A stretch of 64,000 nt of DNA from Leifsonia poae (GTDB taxonomy: Bacteria; Actinomycetota; Actinomycetes; Actinomycetales; Microbacteriaceae). The translations under genes were made by a program, and so were the position numbers. How positions within the stretch are numbered: position 1 is the stretch's first letter; each line of letters opens with the position of its first letter. The notes under the pieces are model-generated. The model was given only the letters and a program-made list of their open reading frames with translations, ran no database searches and was not told the origin of the DNA. The stretch is taken from positions 1,178,001-1,242,000 of the forward strand of contig NZ_JAIHLP010000002.1 in NCBI RefSeq assembly GCF_020009625.1, written 5' to 3'. Shown here piece by piece: positions 53,662 through 62,597 of the stretch.

Positions 53662-53862
53662 TCACCAGTGAGGCGGAACGTCCTGGCGGAGGCGGTCGTC
53701 GTTACTGTCGCCGGGGCGGTCACCCCAGGCGGCGTCGGTGTCCTCGGCGGCGCGCGTCGGCGCATCCGCTCGGCCCGCCGGGCGCGCTTGCGGCGTCGGG
53801 TCGCTTCCCGGCACGGCGGGCAGTTGCGCACGGCGACGCTTGCGGCCAGACTCTTCCTTCAC
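53662..53862 (-). CDS. Small conserved actinobacterial protein (66 aa)
   Basis: A short hydrophilic protein: a basic N-terminus (GRKRRRAQLPAVPGSDPTPQ) and a conserved end, WGDRPGDSNDDRLRQDVPPHW. I recognise the end as a recurrent motif of a small actinobacterial family with unknown function. GTG 53862 follows TAGGCT on the minus strand (53877-53872) with a purine-rich spacer. The large gene downstream is in the same direction but on the other side of a ~100-bp gap. Confidence 0.7.
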   Translation of the reverse strand: MKEESGRKRRRAQLPAVPGSDPTPQARPAGRADAPTRAAEDTDAAWGDRPGDSNDDRLRQDVPPHW

Positions 53863-53960
53863 TCCCCCAGCCTAATTCGTCGCCTGCGCACCGCACTGCC
53901 GCGCGACGAAGCATTCGGGGCATTCGGGGCGGAATACGCGACGCGCGCACGCGCAGCGTG

Positions 53961-56900
53961 TCAGGAAGCGGCGGGGATGACGGGCAGCGTGATCGGGGCC
54001 GTCTCGGTGTTCTCCGCGGCGGCGCCGATGAGGCGGGCGATGCGAGCGGCCACCGCGTCCGGGTCGGCGAAGAGTTCGAAGCTGTGCACGCGCAGGTAGT
54101 GCCAGCCGAGGCGGCGGAGCACATCCGGCCGCAGGCGCAGCGACTCGCGCAGGCTCCCCTGATTCACGTCATCGTCGGTCTCCACGGCCACCGCACGGCC
54201 GGCGTGGGAGGCGACGAGGGCGAGCTTGCCGCGGTACCCGAGCTGCACGTCGAGGCCGCGGCGCACGAGACGCTTGGCGAGGTCGAGCAGCATGGGTTCG
54301 GCGTCGAGGCTGAGGTATTGGGGAACGGAGGCCTGGATCTGGTCGGCTTCGGCGAGCACCTGAGCGAGAGCGGCGATACCGTGCCGCATCCGGGAGTCGT
54401 CGATGTCGTCGGGTTTGAAGCAGGAGACAATGTCCATGGAGCGGCGCGCGCGGGTCATACCGACGGCGAGGAGGCGTTCGCCCCCCGGTTCTGCGAGGGC
54501 GCCGAAGTTCGAGAGCAGGCGGCCGTGCGGGGTGCGGCCGTAACCGATCGAGAAGATGACACGGTCGCGGCTCTGGGCGACGGACTGTTCCAGGGTGACC
54601 ACTGTGAACGGCTCAGCGCGGTCTTTCAGGATGAAGTCGGCGAGCTCGGTTCGTTTGGCGAACGCGGCGAGAACGGCCTGGTTGACGCGCACCGCGTGGC
54701 GTTCGCTCGCGGTGATGACCATGAGGGATTCGCGGGGCCGAGCCGCGGCGTGTTCCAGCACGAGTTCGACGACCTTGGAGACCTCGGCATCCGTGCTCTC
54801 CACAGCGCCGGTGTCGGAGTCGGGCATCCCCTGACCGCCGGTGACGTAGTTGAGAGTGAGGCTGCCGTGTCCGAGGTAGGTTCCCGCCCAGGGCAGGGAA
54901 TCGATCTTGCCGCCGTAGAACCGACGGTTGACGAGGTCGGCGAGATCTTCTCCGCCGGCCCGGTAGCTGCGGGTGAGCGTGTACACGGGGAGCAGTTCCG
55001 AGAGCTGGGCGAGCGCGGAGTCGGCATGGGCCGCATCCACGTCGCCGCTGTCGATGATCTTGCTGTATTCATGCACGCCGATGTCGAACGCCGACGGGGT
55101 CTGCGTGACCGGGTCGCCGAACGCGACGATCTGGCGGGCGCGGCGGATGACCGACACGTTCTCGGCGAGGCTGGAGGCACCGGCGTCGACGAGGAAGACC
55201 GCGTCGAACACGAGATCGGTGCTGATCGCCGGAACCTCATACGGTGAGACGAGCCAGACGGGGGCGAGCGGGCGGGCCAGGTGCGGTGCGGCGGCGTTGA
55301 GGGTCTCAGCGGTGGGCTGGTCGCTCTTGAGCAGTCGTTTGAGCGCGGCGGCCTCGTCTGGCCAGTCGACGATGCCGATCTTCCAGGTCTCGGCCAGCAT
55401 CCAGGCCAGCTGCTGACCGGTCGCGGAGGCGTGCGCCTCGTCCACGAGTCGGAAGTCGGCTTCGAGCCGGTCGAGCACCCCCGTGTTGGCGCTGAGCAGG
55501 GCGCGGTCGGAAGCCAGGAGGGTCTCCAGCACCGACTGCCACCAGGCGAGTTCGAGTTCAGCGCTCACCTGGGTCTCGGGCACGTGACGCTGCGAGAGAT
55601 CGGCGAGCAGCGGGTCGAGTTTGCGCTCACGCAGTGAGGCGAGCAGGGCGGTGCGCTCCTGCAGGTTGGCGAGCACCTCAGACTCCGCGGCGAGCCCCGC
55701 GATCTGCCGGGTCAGTTCGTCGACCGGGAGCATCGAGAGCGAGTTGGCCGCCCCGGTGCGCCGCAGCGGGATGTCGAGGCGCGCGAGATCTTCGGCCACC
55801 CGCTGGTAGGCCACCTGCACATCGGCGATGCCGACGGGCACCTCGGGCACCACGCCCGCGGCCGCGAACCGCTGCCAGAGGATGCGCTGCTGCTGGATGC
55901 GCCGCAGGCTCTCATTGAGGTCGGTGACGTGCACGCCGGGGCGAACGTATTCGAGCGCGAGCTTGCGCAGGCGTCGGCGGTTGGCGCCGGACATGGTCGG
56001 AGACTCGCGACGGGTGGAGGTGGCCGCGATGAGTTCGGCCAGCGAGCGGTCGTAGACCGCCGGCTGGAACTTGTCGAGGGTCTCCCGCACGTCGAGCAGC
56101 AGCCGCAGGTAGACGCCAAGCTCGGCGATGGATTCGAACGGCCGCATCTTCGTCTGGCCGATGAGGGTCTTCGCCCGCTCGATCAACCGGGGCAGTTCGG
56201 CGCGGTTGAGTTTCTTGGCCAGGTCGTGGGCTGCGTTGCCTTCCGCCGTGGTGGCGAAGGAGGCGCCGTACCAGGGCGAATCGTTCGGGCCGTACCGGAA
56301 CTCGCCGAGGCGGGCCGAGCGGATGAGCGCTTCGGCTGCGGCGGTGCGGTCACGGGCGAGCAGCTGGATGGCCTCGCGGTCGAGTCGGGCGGTCGTGGCC
56401 GGCGGGGTCGGCAGCAGGGAGAGCCGGGAGAGCTCGCCGAGCGCTTCCAGCACGGAGACGCCCAGCACAGGGTCGCGGCGGGTCAGGGCGGCTCGATAGT
56501 CGAGGAGGACCTTGCGCAGCCGTACGAGCGCGTCATCGACGTCGGTGACGCGTGGCTGGGCGGCCTTCTCGTTGCGCCCGATCGATTGGATGACGTCGCG
56601 GCGCAGGGTGCGCGGCGTCACCGCGAGACCGGGCAGACCCACCTGGGTGAGCCGATGGGTGATGTCGTCGAGGCTGGAACGGCGCGGGCTGACCACGAGC
56701 ACACGCTTGTGCTGCGAGACGAGCGCGCCGATGGCGTTGACGATGGTCTGGGTTCCGCCGGTGCCGGGCAGGGTTTTGACGACCACCGAGTTGCCGGCAG
56801 CGATCTGGGCGACCACGTTCTCCTGCTCCTCGTCCGCGTCGAGCAGCAGGCTGTCCGTGGCGGGAGGCCGGTCGTCCTGACGCGCGGCGGCGACCGGGTT

Positions 56901-57692
56901 GAAGGCGCTCTCGACGCTGCGGCGGGCGGAGGGGTTGCCTGCCAACGCATCCAGCACCACGGTGTCGAGGTCGTCCGCTTCAGCGCGCATGGCCGCGGCC
57001 ACATCGGCGAACGACGACGCGACCAGTCGCGGCTGCACGTTGAACCAGGCGAGGTGCGAGGTGAGGCCTCGCAGGCGGTCGATCACAGGCTGCGGTTTGA
57101 AGACACCGTTGGTGAGCGCGAGCGCAACGAACGCGTCCGCATCGAGGGTGATCTTGAACTGCTCGGCCAACGCCCGCGCTAGCTCGGGGTTGAGGAACGG
57201 TTTGCCTTTGAGCTTCAGCTCGAAGTCGCGGCCGTAGCGGCGGATCGCCAGCGGGCGCAACAGGATGGGGGCGGTGAACTCCTCGCCGCCGTGCCGCCAC
57301 TGCGCGAGGCCGATGGCCAGGTGCACTGATTCGATGCCGCGCACCGAACGCAACTCGATGCCTTTCGCCGTGATGGCGGTGGCGGCGGCGCGCGCGGTTC
57401 GGAGCGCCAACTCGTCGCGGATCAGGCTGGAGAGCAGAGTGCTCTGCCCGGTGATGAACTGGGGCAGACCGCCCGGATGCGTCGAGCTCAGCTCGATGCG
57501 GGAGCGGGGGCTGTCTTCGAAGTGCAGCAGGGGGGATGCGCCACCGAGCCCTGCGATCTCGTCGCGCCATCGCCGCCAAACGGGGTCGGCGATGTTGCCT
57601 GCGACAAGCCCGGGATCCCCCAGACTCAGAGCGTGCGGTGACGTCGTGTTCTGGGGGTTCAGGGCGTCGTCGTCCGGAATGTCCGACGTCAT
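53961..57692 (-). CDS. Helicase-like protein with missing ATPase residues and a nuclease-like C-terminus
   Basis: A 1243-residue SF1/UPF1-like protein. The Walker A equivalent is TLPGTGGTQTIVNA (about 307-320), where Gly313 and Thr replace the canonical Lys-Ser/Thr. The Walker B region is VFLVDAGASSL, with Asp836 followed by Ala rather than Glu. Motif III (FGDPVTQTPS) and motif VI (VGMTRARRS) remain. The last ~95 residues resemble the MTES_1575/DUF559-type nuclease fold: AVAVETDDDVNQGSLRESLR then LGWHYLRVHSFELF. Loss of both ATPase residues argues against helicase activity. ATG 57692 follows GAGGA; a longer GTG 57728 form is less likely. Such proteins are found in defence contexts, but no partner gene is visible. 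Confidence 0.82.
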   Translation of the reverse strand: MTSDIPDDDALNPQNTTSPHALSLGDPGLVAGNIADPVWRRWRDEIAGLGGASPLLHFEDSPRSRIELSSTHPGGLPQFITGQSTLLSSLIRDELALRTARAAATAITAKGIELRSVRGIESVHLAIGLAQWRHGGEEFTAPILLRPLAIRRYGRDFELKLKGKPFLNPELARALAEQFKITLDADAFVALALTNGVFKPQPVIDRLRGLTSHLAWFNVQPRLVASSFADVAAAMRAEADDLDTVVLDALAGNPSARRSVESAFNPVAAARQDDRPPATDSLLLDADEEQENVVAQIAAGNSVVVKTLPGTGGTQTIVNAIGALVSQHKRVLVVSPRRSSLDDITHRLTQVGLPGLAVTPRTLRRDVIQSIGRNEKAAQPRVTDVDDALVRLRKVLLDYRAALTRRDPVLGVSVLEALGELSRLSLLPTPPATTARLDREAIQLLARDRTAAAEALIRSARLGEFRYGPNDSPWYGASFATTAEGNAAHDLAKKLNRAELPRLIERAKTLIGQTKMRPFESIAELGVYLRLLLDVRETLDKFQPAVYDRSLAELIAATSTRRESPTMSGANRRRLRKLALEYVRPGVHVTDLNESLRRIQQQRILWQRFAAAGVVPEVPVGIADVQVAYQRVAEDLARLDIPLRRTGAANSLSMLPVDELTRQIAGLAAESEVLANLQERTALLASLRERKLDPLLADLSQRHVPETQVSAELELAWWQSVLETLLASDRALLSANTGVLDRLEADFRLVDEAHASATGQQLAWMLAETWKIGIVDWPDEAAALKRLLKSDQPTAETLNAAAPHLARPLAPVWLVSPYEVPAISTDLVFDAVFLVDAGASSLAENVSVIRRARQIVAFGDPVTQTPSAFDIGVHEYSKIIDSGDVDAAHADSALAQLSELLPVYTLTRSYRAGGEDLADLVNRRFYGGKIDSLPWAGTYLGHGSLTLNYVTGGQGMPDSDTGAVESTDAEVSKVVELVLEHAAARPRESLMVITASERHAVRVNQAVLAAFAKRTELADFILKDRAEPFTVVTLEQSVAQSRDRVIFSIGYGRTPHGRLLSNFGALAEPGGERLLAVGMTRARRSMDIVSCFKPDDIDDSRMRHGIAALAQVLAEADQIQASVPQYLSLDAEPMLLDLAKRLVRRGLDVQLGYRGKLALVASHAGRAVAVETDDDVNQGSLRESLRLRPDVLRRLGWHYLRVHSFELFADPDAVAARIARLIGAAAENTETAPITLPVIPAAS

Positions 57693-57797
57693 GTCGTCAT
57701 CCTCGTGTTTCCTGTCGAGTCGCCACACACGGCCACCCTACGGGCAGATGCGGGCAAAACCCCGGCAATCCGGGCGAGTTTCGCGTGAAATCCGTGT

Positions 57798-58625
57798 TCA
57801 TGGCTCGGAGGGCGGGGGGAGCAGCCCGGTGCCGCGGAGCGCTTTGCTCAGGTTGAGTCGTTGACCCGCCCGGAGCGGCATGTCATTCAGCGGGTTGAGA
57901 AACTCGACATCGTCCATGCTGATGCCGAATCGATCGGCGATCGCACTGACGGCATCACCCGCGGCGACGAGATAGGTGGCGGGGGCGCCCGATTCCTGTG
58001 TGACCGTTCCTGTCGCACCCGTGCGGGGGCCGGCGTCGGCGACGTGGAGACCGGGGCGGGTGTCGGGCACCGTCCAGGTGATCGGTGCGGTGGCGAGCGG
58101 GGTGAGCACGCAGCCGTCGCCGTCGACCGCGGCGCCGGTCCTGGGGTTGAGGGCGGGGACGGAGAGAACGAGGGTTCGGAAGATGCTCGGATCGCCGTTC
58201 CACTCGCCGATCGGAAGACCCCGGAGATCGCCGAGGGACGAAATGTCACCGAGCGAGGCGGTGTGCGTGTCTGCGAGACAGGGCGTTCCGATCGCCCACG
58301 GGCTGAGGCCGAGTTGCAGTTCCCCCGGTTCGGTGGAGTGGAATCCACTCAAGGAGACGTGGAAGCCCCCCGGGTCGGCGGTGATGGTCGCCGACCCGAC
58401 GGTCGAACCGTCCGGGGTGGCGAACGCTCCGGTGCCGATCACGCCGATGAGGACGACGTTCGGCAGCGGGGTGGAGGTCGGGGTCGGCGAGGTCGCGGGC
58501 GGTGTGCGGGCTCCCGCTGCCGGCGCCGAAACCGCGCATCCCGAGAGTGCGAGCGCCACGATGGCGAGCAGGGCGACGGCGACCGGTCTCACAGGCCGGG
58601 GCGGCGGGGTGCGGCTCTCGGTCAC
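57798..58625 (-). CDS. Lipoprotein with a C-terminal LysM domain
   Basis: A 275-residue lipoprotein with a basic N-terminus, a hydrophobic stretch and a lipobox (ALSGC). A Thr/Pro linker and an unrecognised beta-rich domain follow. The C-terminal ~45 residues form a LysM fold, YLVAAGDAVSAIADRFGI to LRAGQRLNLSK, which binds peptidoglycan. GTG 58625 overlaps the regulator stop (GTGA). It is a cell-surface protein, possibly a wall-anchored accessory factor. Confidence 0.8.
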   Translation of the reverse strand: MTESRTPPPRPVRPVAVALLAIVALALSGCAVSAPAAGARTPPATSPTPTSTPLPNVVLIGVIGTGAFATPDGSTVGSATITADPGGFHVSLSGFHSTEPGELQLGLSPWAIGTPCLADTHTASLGDISSLGDLRGLPIGEWNGDPSIFRTLVLSVPALNPRTGAAVDGDGCVLTPLATAPITWTVPDTRPGLHVADAGPRTGATGTVTQESGAPATYLVAAGDAVSAIADRFGISMDDVEFLNPLNDMPLRAGQRLNLSKALRGTGLLPPPSEP

Positions 58626-59407
58626 GTCGTCGTGCCCGGGCCGGGCTCGTCGAAACCGACGAACATCGTCGTGTGCAACACGAGGATGTGCTGTTGCGCG
58701 ATCTGCACGGCGCGCACCGGATCATGTCGCCGAAGGGCCTCGACGATGTCGGAATGGTCGCGATTGGCGTCGTGCAGGTAGTCGATGGGGTACGGGATGA
58801 AGTAGCGGTAAAGACGGTAAAGCACGTCGGTGTAGTGCGGGATCGCCCAGTCGAGGCCGGATGCACTGGCCAGGCCGAGGTGGAATCTCTCGTCGGCGGC
58901 GTGATACTCCGTCCAGTTCTGCGCGGCGGCCGCGGCGGCCACGTGTTCGTCGAGTGCGGCGATCTGCTCAGGTGTCGCGGCGAGCGCCGCCTGATGCACG
59001 AGCGCCGATTCGAGCAGAGTCCTCAGCTCGATCAGCCGGTGTACCTCGACGGCGTCGGCCCGGTAGGCCTCGACGGCATTGTCCTCGGTCGCCGGGGCCC
59101 GCTCGGCGACGAAGGTACCGCCGGCGCGTCCGCGTCGGCGCTCGACGACTCCGTCGTCGGCGAGCGAGCGCAGGGCACGTCGCGCTGTGATCTCGCTCAC
59201 GTCGAGAGCCGCGGCGATCTCGGCGTCGGAGGGGAGCTGCTCCCCCGCGCTGAGCATCCCGTGATCGATCGCAAGCACGATTCGGGCTCGAACGGTGTCG
59301 GCCGCTGAGAGCCGGGTGATCCCGGCCAGGACCGGCGCGCTCAGCGGGGCGGCAGAAGGCCCGGCGGAGTTGTCCAGTTCATCGGCGACGGAGCTCACGG
59401 TGACCAC
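58622..59407 (-). CDS. GntR-family regulator (FadR subfamily)
   Basis: A 261-residue regulator. The winged helix contains QLPSDAEIAAALDVSEITAR (DNA recognition), followed by the all-helical FCD effector domain with the metal-binding residues suggested by DERFHLGLA. It probably controls the divergent nitrilase/permease genes, whose intergenic region holds a palindrome. GTG 59398 is an alternative start; both follow TCTAAAGT closely. Confidence 0.9.
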   Translation of the reverse strand: MVTVSSVADELDNSAGPSAAPLSAPVLAGITRLSAADTVRARIVLAIDHGMLSAGEQLPSDAEIAAALDVSEITARRALRSLADDGVVERRRGRAGGTFVAERAPATEDNAVEAYRADAVEVHRLIELRTLLESALVHQAALAATPEQIAALDEHVAAAAAAQNWTEYHAADERFHLGLASASGLDWAIPHYTDVLYRLYRYFIPYPIDYLHDANRDHSDIVEALRRHDPVRAVQIAQQHILVLHTTMFVGFDEPGPGTTT

Positions 59408-59455
59408 TTTAGACTCCCGCGCTGCGTCGTCTGCGGATGCGGGCTAGACAAATTC

Positions 59456-59468
59456 GATCATTATGATC
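59456..59468. promoter_or_regulatory. Palindromic operator candidate GATCATTATGATC
   Basis: A perfect 13-bp palindrome (5-bp arms, 3-bp centre) sits 36 bp upstream of GTG 59504 and near the GntR start. Its AT-rich symmetric form suits FadR-type regulators. Confidence 0.55.
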
Positions 59469-59503
59469 TATTTTATTCCCAGCCTCACCGCAAAGGAGCA
59501 TCC

Positions 59504-60403
59504 GTGGCCAGAAACCTCAGCATCGCCGCCGTTCAGGCGGCGCCTCGCCCGATCGGCGCCGACCTCGCCGGTTTCGCAGAAGACGCCGCCCGAGTCGCCG
59601 CCGACACCGGCGCACAGCTCCTCGTCTACCCCGAACTGCACCTGTTCGGCTGGGAGGGGCTCACTGACGATGAAGGACGCAACGCTCTGCTGAACGAGTC
59701 GGCTATCGCCATCACAGACCCGTTCGTCGCCGCGCTCGGTTCCCTCGCCCGGAGCCTCGGCCGCTGGCTCATCCCCGGCTCGATCTGCGAGCGCGGAGCG
59801 GGCGGAGAGCTCTACAACACCGCGCTCGTGTTCGCACCGGACGGATCTCTCGCGGCGAGCTACCGCAAGGTCTTCCCGTGGCGCCCCTCCGAGCCGTACG
59901 ACCCCGGCGACCGCTTCGTCGTCTTCGACATCGACGGGGTCGGCCGGCTCGGTCTCTCAATCTGCTACGACGCCTGGTTTCCCGAAGTCACCCGGCAGCT
60001 CGCCTGGCAGGGCGCCGAGGCCGTGATCAACATCGTCAAGACCACGACCCCGGACCGCGAACAGGAGGTCGTGCTCGCCCAAGCCAACTCGATCGTCAAC
60101 CAGACCTTCACGGTCAGTGTGAACAGCGCCGGGCCGGTCGGGCGCGGCCGCAGTCTGATCGTCGACCCCGAGGGCGCCGTTCGTGCCGTCTCGCCCGATG
60201 CAGGTGCGACCGTTCTGACAGACACGATCGATCTCGCCGCCGTCGAGCGCGTCCGCGAGAACGGCACGGCCGGCTACAACCGCATGTGGAGCCAGTTCCG
60301 GCCGGGCGACGCACCGATCGAACTCCCCCTCTACGACGGCCGCATCGATCCGTCGACCTGGCAGCCCCGCATCCCCTCCCCCCTCACGACCCCCACCGAT
60401 TAG
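59504..60403 (+). CDS. Carbon-nitrogen hydrolase (nitrilase superfamily)
   Basis: A 299-residue amidohydrolase with the Glu-Lys-Cys triad: Glu in LVYPELHLFG, Lys in AASYRKVFPW and Cys in LSICYDAWFPEV. It cleaves an amide, N-carbamoyl or nitrile group of a small metabolite. GTG 59504 has AAAGGAG upstream. It heads the operon nitrilase, APC permease, nitrilase. Divergent GntR control is likely. Confidence 0.9.
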   Translation: MARNLSIAAVQAAPRPIGADLAGFAEDAARVAADTGAQLLVYPELHLFGWEGLTDDEGRNALLNESAIAITDPFVAALGSLARSLGRWLIPGSICERGAGGELYNTALVFAPDGSLAASYRKVFPWRPSEPYDPGDRFVVFDIDGVGRLGLSICYDAWFPEVTRQLAWQGAEAVINIVKTTTPDREQEVVLAQANSIVNQTFTVSVNSAGPVGRGRSLIVDPEGAVRAVSPDAGATVLTDTIDLAAVERVRENGTAGYNRMWSQFRPGDAPIELPLYDGRIDPSTWQPRIPSPLTTPTD

Positions 60404-60412
60404 GAGACGACA

Positions 60413-61783
60413 ATGGCTGTCGCACCCACCTTGAAGCGCACCCTGACTCTGCGATCCCTCGTGCTGTTCGGGCTCGCATACATGACCCCACTCATCGTTC
60501 TCGGCATTTTCGGCGTCGTCGCCGAGACGACGGGCGGAGCGAGCGCATCCGCCTATCTGGTCGCCCTGATCGCGATGCTCTTCACCGCGTCGAGCTACGG
60601 ACGGATGGCGGCCGCCTACCCGGTCGCCGGATCGGCATACACCTACGTGCGGCGCACGATCGACTCACGGGTCGGCTTCCTGGTGGGCTGGGCTGTGCTG
60701 CTCGACTACCTCTTCCTCCCGATGGTGATCTGGCTGATCGGCGCCGCTTACCTCGAAGCACAGTTCCCGGGCGTTCCCGGCTGGGTCTGGATCATCGGGT
60801 TCATCCTGGTCACGACGCTGCTCAACGTGCTCGGGATCAAGGTGGCCGACCGCACGAACTACGTGCTCATGGCTTTCCAGGTGCTCGTGATCATCGTGTT
60901 CGTCGGGCTCTCCATCGGATCGATCGTGGCCGAGCAGGGAGCGAGCGGGCTGATCAGTGCGAGCCCGTTCGCGAACCCGACGGCGACATTCTCCGGCGTC
61001 ACCGCCGGAGCGGCCATCGCGGCATACTCCTTCCTCGGGTTCGACGCGGTGACGACGTTCACCGAGGAGACGATCGAGCCGCGCAAGACCGTGCCGCGCG
61101 CCATCCTGCTGATCGCTCTGATCGGCGGCGTGATCTTCGTGCTGGTCTCGTACACGACCCAGCTGGTGCATCCGGGCGGCCACTTCACCGACTCGTCGTC
61201 GGCGGCGTTCGATATCGCGCTCAAGATCGGCGGAAACGTCTTCGGGGCCATCTTCATCGCCGGCCTCGTGATCGCCCAATTCGCTTCCGGCCTCGCCGCG
61301 CAGGCGTCGGCCTCCCGGCTGCTGTTCGCGATGGGCCGCGACGGCGCTCTGCCGCGCGCGGTGTTCGGCCGCATCAGCGAGAGGTTCCGCTCGCCGGTGA
61401 TCAACATCGTGCTGATCGGCGTGGTGGGACTCGTCGCACTGTTCCTCAACGTCGCCACTTCCACCTCGTTCATCAACTTCGGCGCGTTCGTGGCTTTCAC
61501 GATGGTCAACGTGTCGGTGATCGTCTACTACTTCCGCCGCCGCCGGGAAGGCACCCGACTGAACCCGGTGATCTATCTCGTGCTCCCGGTCATCGCCGCG
61601 GTGATCACGAGCTACCTCCTCACGCAGCTCGACATCAACGCCATCGTGCTCGGGCTCAGCTGGCTCGCGGTCGGTGTGATCGTGCTCGCATTCGTCACCA
61701 AGGGCTTCCGCAAGCTCCCGCCCGAGCTCGACTACTCGGAGGCCGAACCCGTCGAAGGTTCCCCTTCGCTCGTGCAAGAGTAG
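60413..61783 (+). CDS. APC-superfamily amino acid/amine permease
   Basis: A 456-residue permease with about 12 membrane segments. Hallmarks are FGLAYMTPLIVLGIFGVVAE, SYGRMAAAYPVAGSAYTYV and AYSFLGFDAVTTFTEETIEP in the sixth-helix region. It imports an amino acid or amine that the flanking hydrolases presumably process. It starts nine bases after the first nitrilase stop and ends four bases before the second. Confidence 0.93.
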   Translation: MAVAPTLKRTLTLRSLVLFGLAYMTPLIVLGIFGVVAETTGGASASAYLVALIAMLFTASSYGRMAAAYPVAGSAYTYVRRTIDSRVGFLVGWAVLLDYLFLPMVIWLIGAAYLEAQFPGVPGWVWIIGFILVTTLLNVLGIKVADRTNYVLMAFQVLVIIVFVGLSIGSIVAEQGASGLISASPFANPTATFSGVTAGAAIAAYSFLGFDAVTTFTEETIEPRKTVPRAILLIALIGGVIFVLVSYTTQLVHPGGHFTDSSSAAFDIALKIGGNVFGAIFIAGLVIAQFASGLAAQASASRLLFAMGRDGALPRAVFGRISERFRSPVINIVLIGVVGLVALFLNVATSTSFINFGAFVAFTMVNVSVIVYYFRRRREGTRLNPVIYLVLPVIAAVITSYLLTQLDINAIVLGLSWLAVGVIVLAFVTKGFRKLPPELDYSEAEPVEGSPSLVQE

Positions 61784-61787
61784 GGCC

Positions 61788-62594
61788 GTGCTTCTCAGCC
61801 TCGCTCAGATCGCCTCCGGCACCGACATCCCGCACAACCTGAACCTCGTGCGGGATGCGGTCCGGGGCGCGGCCGACACCGGCTCCGACCTCGTGCTGCT
61901 TCCCGAGTACGCGATGTACGAGAAGAAGATGGTGGACGCCACCTTCGCCTCGGCCGCCGAGCCGCTCGATGGGCCGTTCGGCTCGGCCGTCGCCGACCTC
62001 GCGGCCCGGCACGGCATCGCCGTGGTCGTCGGCATGGTCGAGTCGAACCCGGCGGAGCAGCGGCCCTTCAACACACTCGCCGCCTTCGGCGCAGACGGCT
62101 CGCTGCTCGCCGCGTATCGCAAGATCCACCTCTTCGATTCGTACGGATTCACCGAATCCGCCTGGATAGCGCCGGCGCCGCACGCCGAGGCCGTCACATT
62201 CGAGACGGGCGGGGCGCGGGTCGGTCTGATGACCTGTTACGACCTCCGCTTCCCCGAGCTCGGCCGCCGGCTGGCCGAGGAGGGCGCCGACCTCGTCGCC
62301 CTCTGCTCCTCCTGGGTGCCCGGCGAGCACAAAGTCGACCAGTGGCGCACCCTCACCCGGGCCCGGGCGATCGAGAACGGGTACACCGTCGCCTCCGTGT
62401 CCCAGACCCCACCCGTCTCGATCGGCCGCAGCCTGGTGAGCGGGCCGGCGGGGGAGGTTCTCCTGGAGCTCGGCGACGGTCCGCAACTCGGGTCGGTGAG
62501 GATCGACCCCGACGCGACCCGGATCGCCCGGGAACGTGACCCGATGCTCGCCAACCGGCGTTTCCGGGTCAGCCCCGACGAGCGCCACGCCTGA
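61788..62594 (+). CDS. Second carbon-nitrogen hydrolase (nitrilase superfamily)
   Basis: A 268-residue nitrilase-superfamily enzyme with Glu in LVLLPEYAMYE, Lys in AAYRKIHLFDSYGF and Cys in GLMTCYDLRFPEL. The KIHLFD and RFPEL forms resemble deaminated-glutathione/omega-amidase members. It follows the permease by four bases, so the operon carries two different amidases around one importer. GTG 61788 lacks an obvious strong site, which fits coupled translation. Confidence 0.9.
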   Translation: MLLSLAQIASGTDIPHNLNLVRDAVRGAADTGSDLVLLPEYAMYEKKMVDATFASAAEPLDGPFGSAVADLAARHGIAVVVGMVESNPAEQRPFNTLAAFGADGSLLAAYRKIHLFDSYGFTESAWIAPAPHAEAVTFETGGARVGLMTCYDLRFPELGRRLAEEGADLVALCSSWVPGEHKVDQWRTLTRARAIENGYTVASVSQTPPVSIGRSLVSGPAGEVLLELGDGPQLGSVRIDPDATRIARERDPMLANRRFRVSPDERHA

Positions 62595-62597
62595 TCT

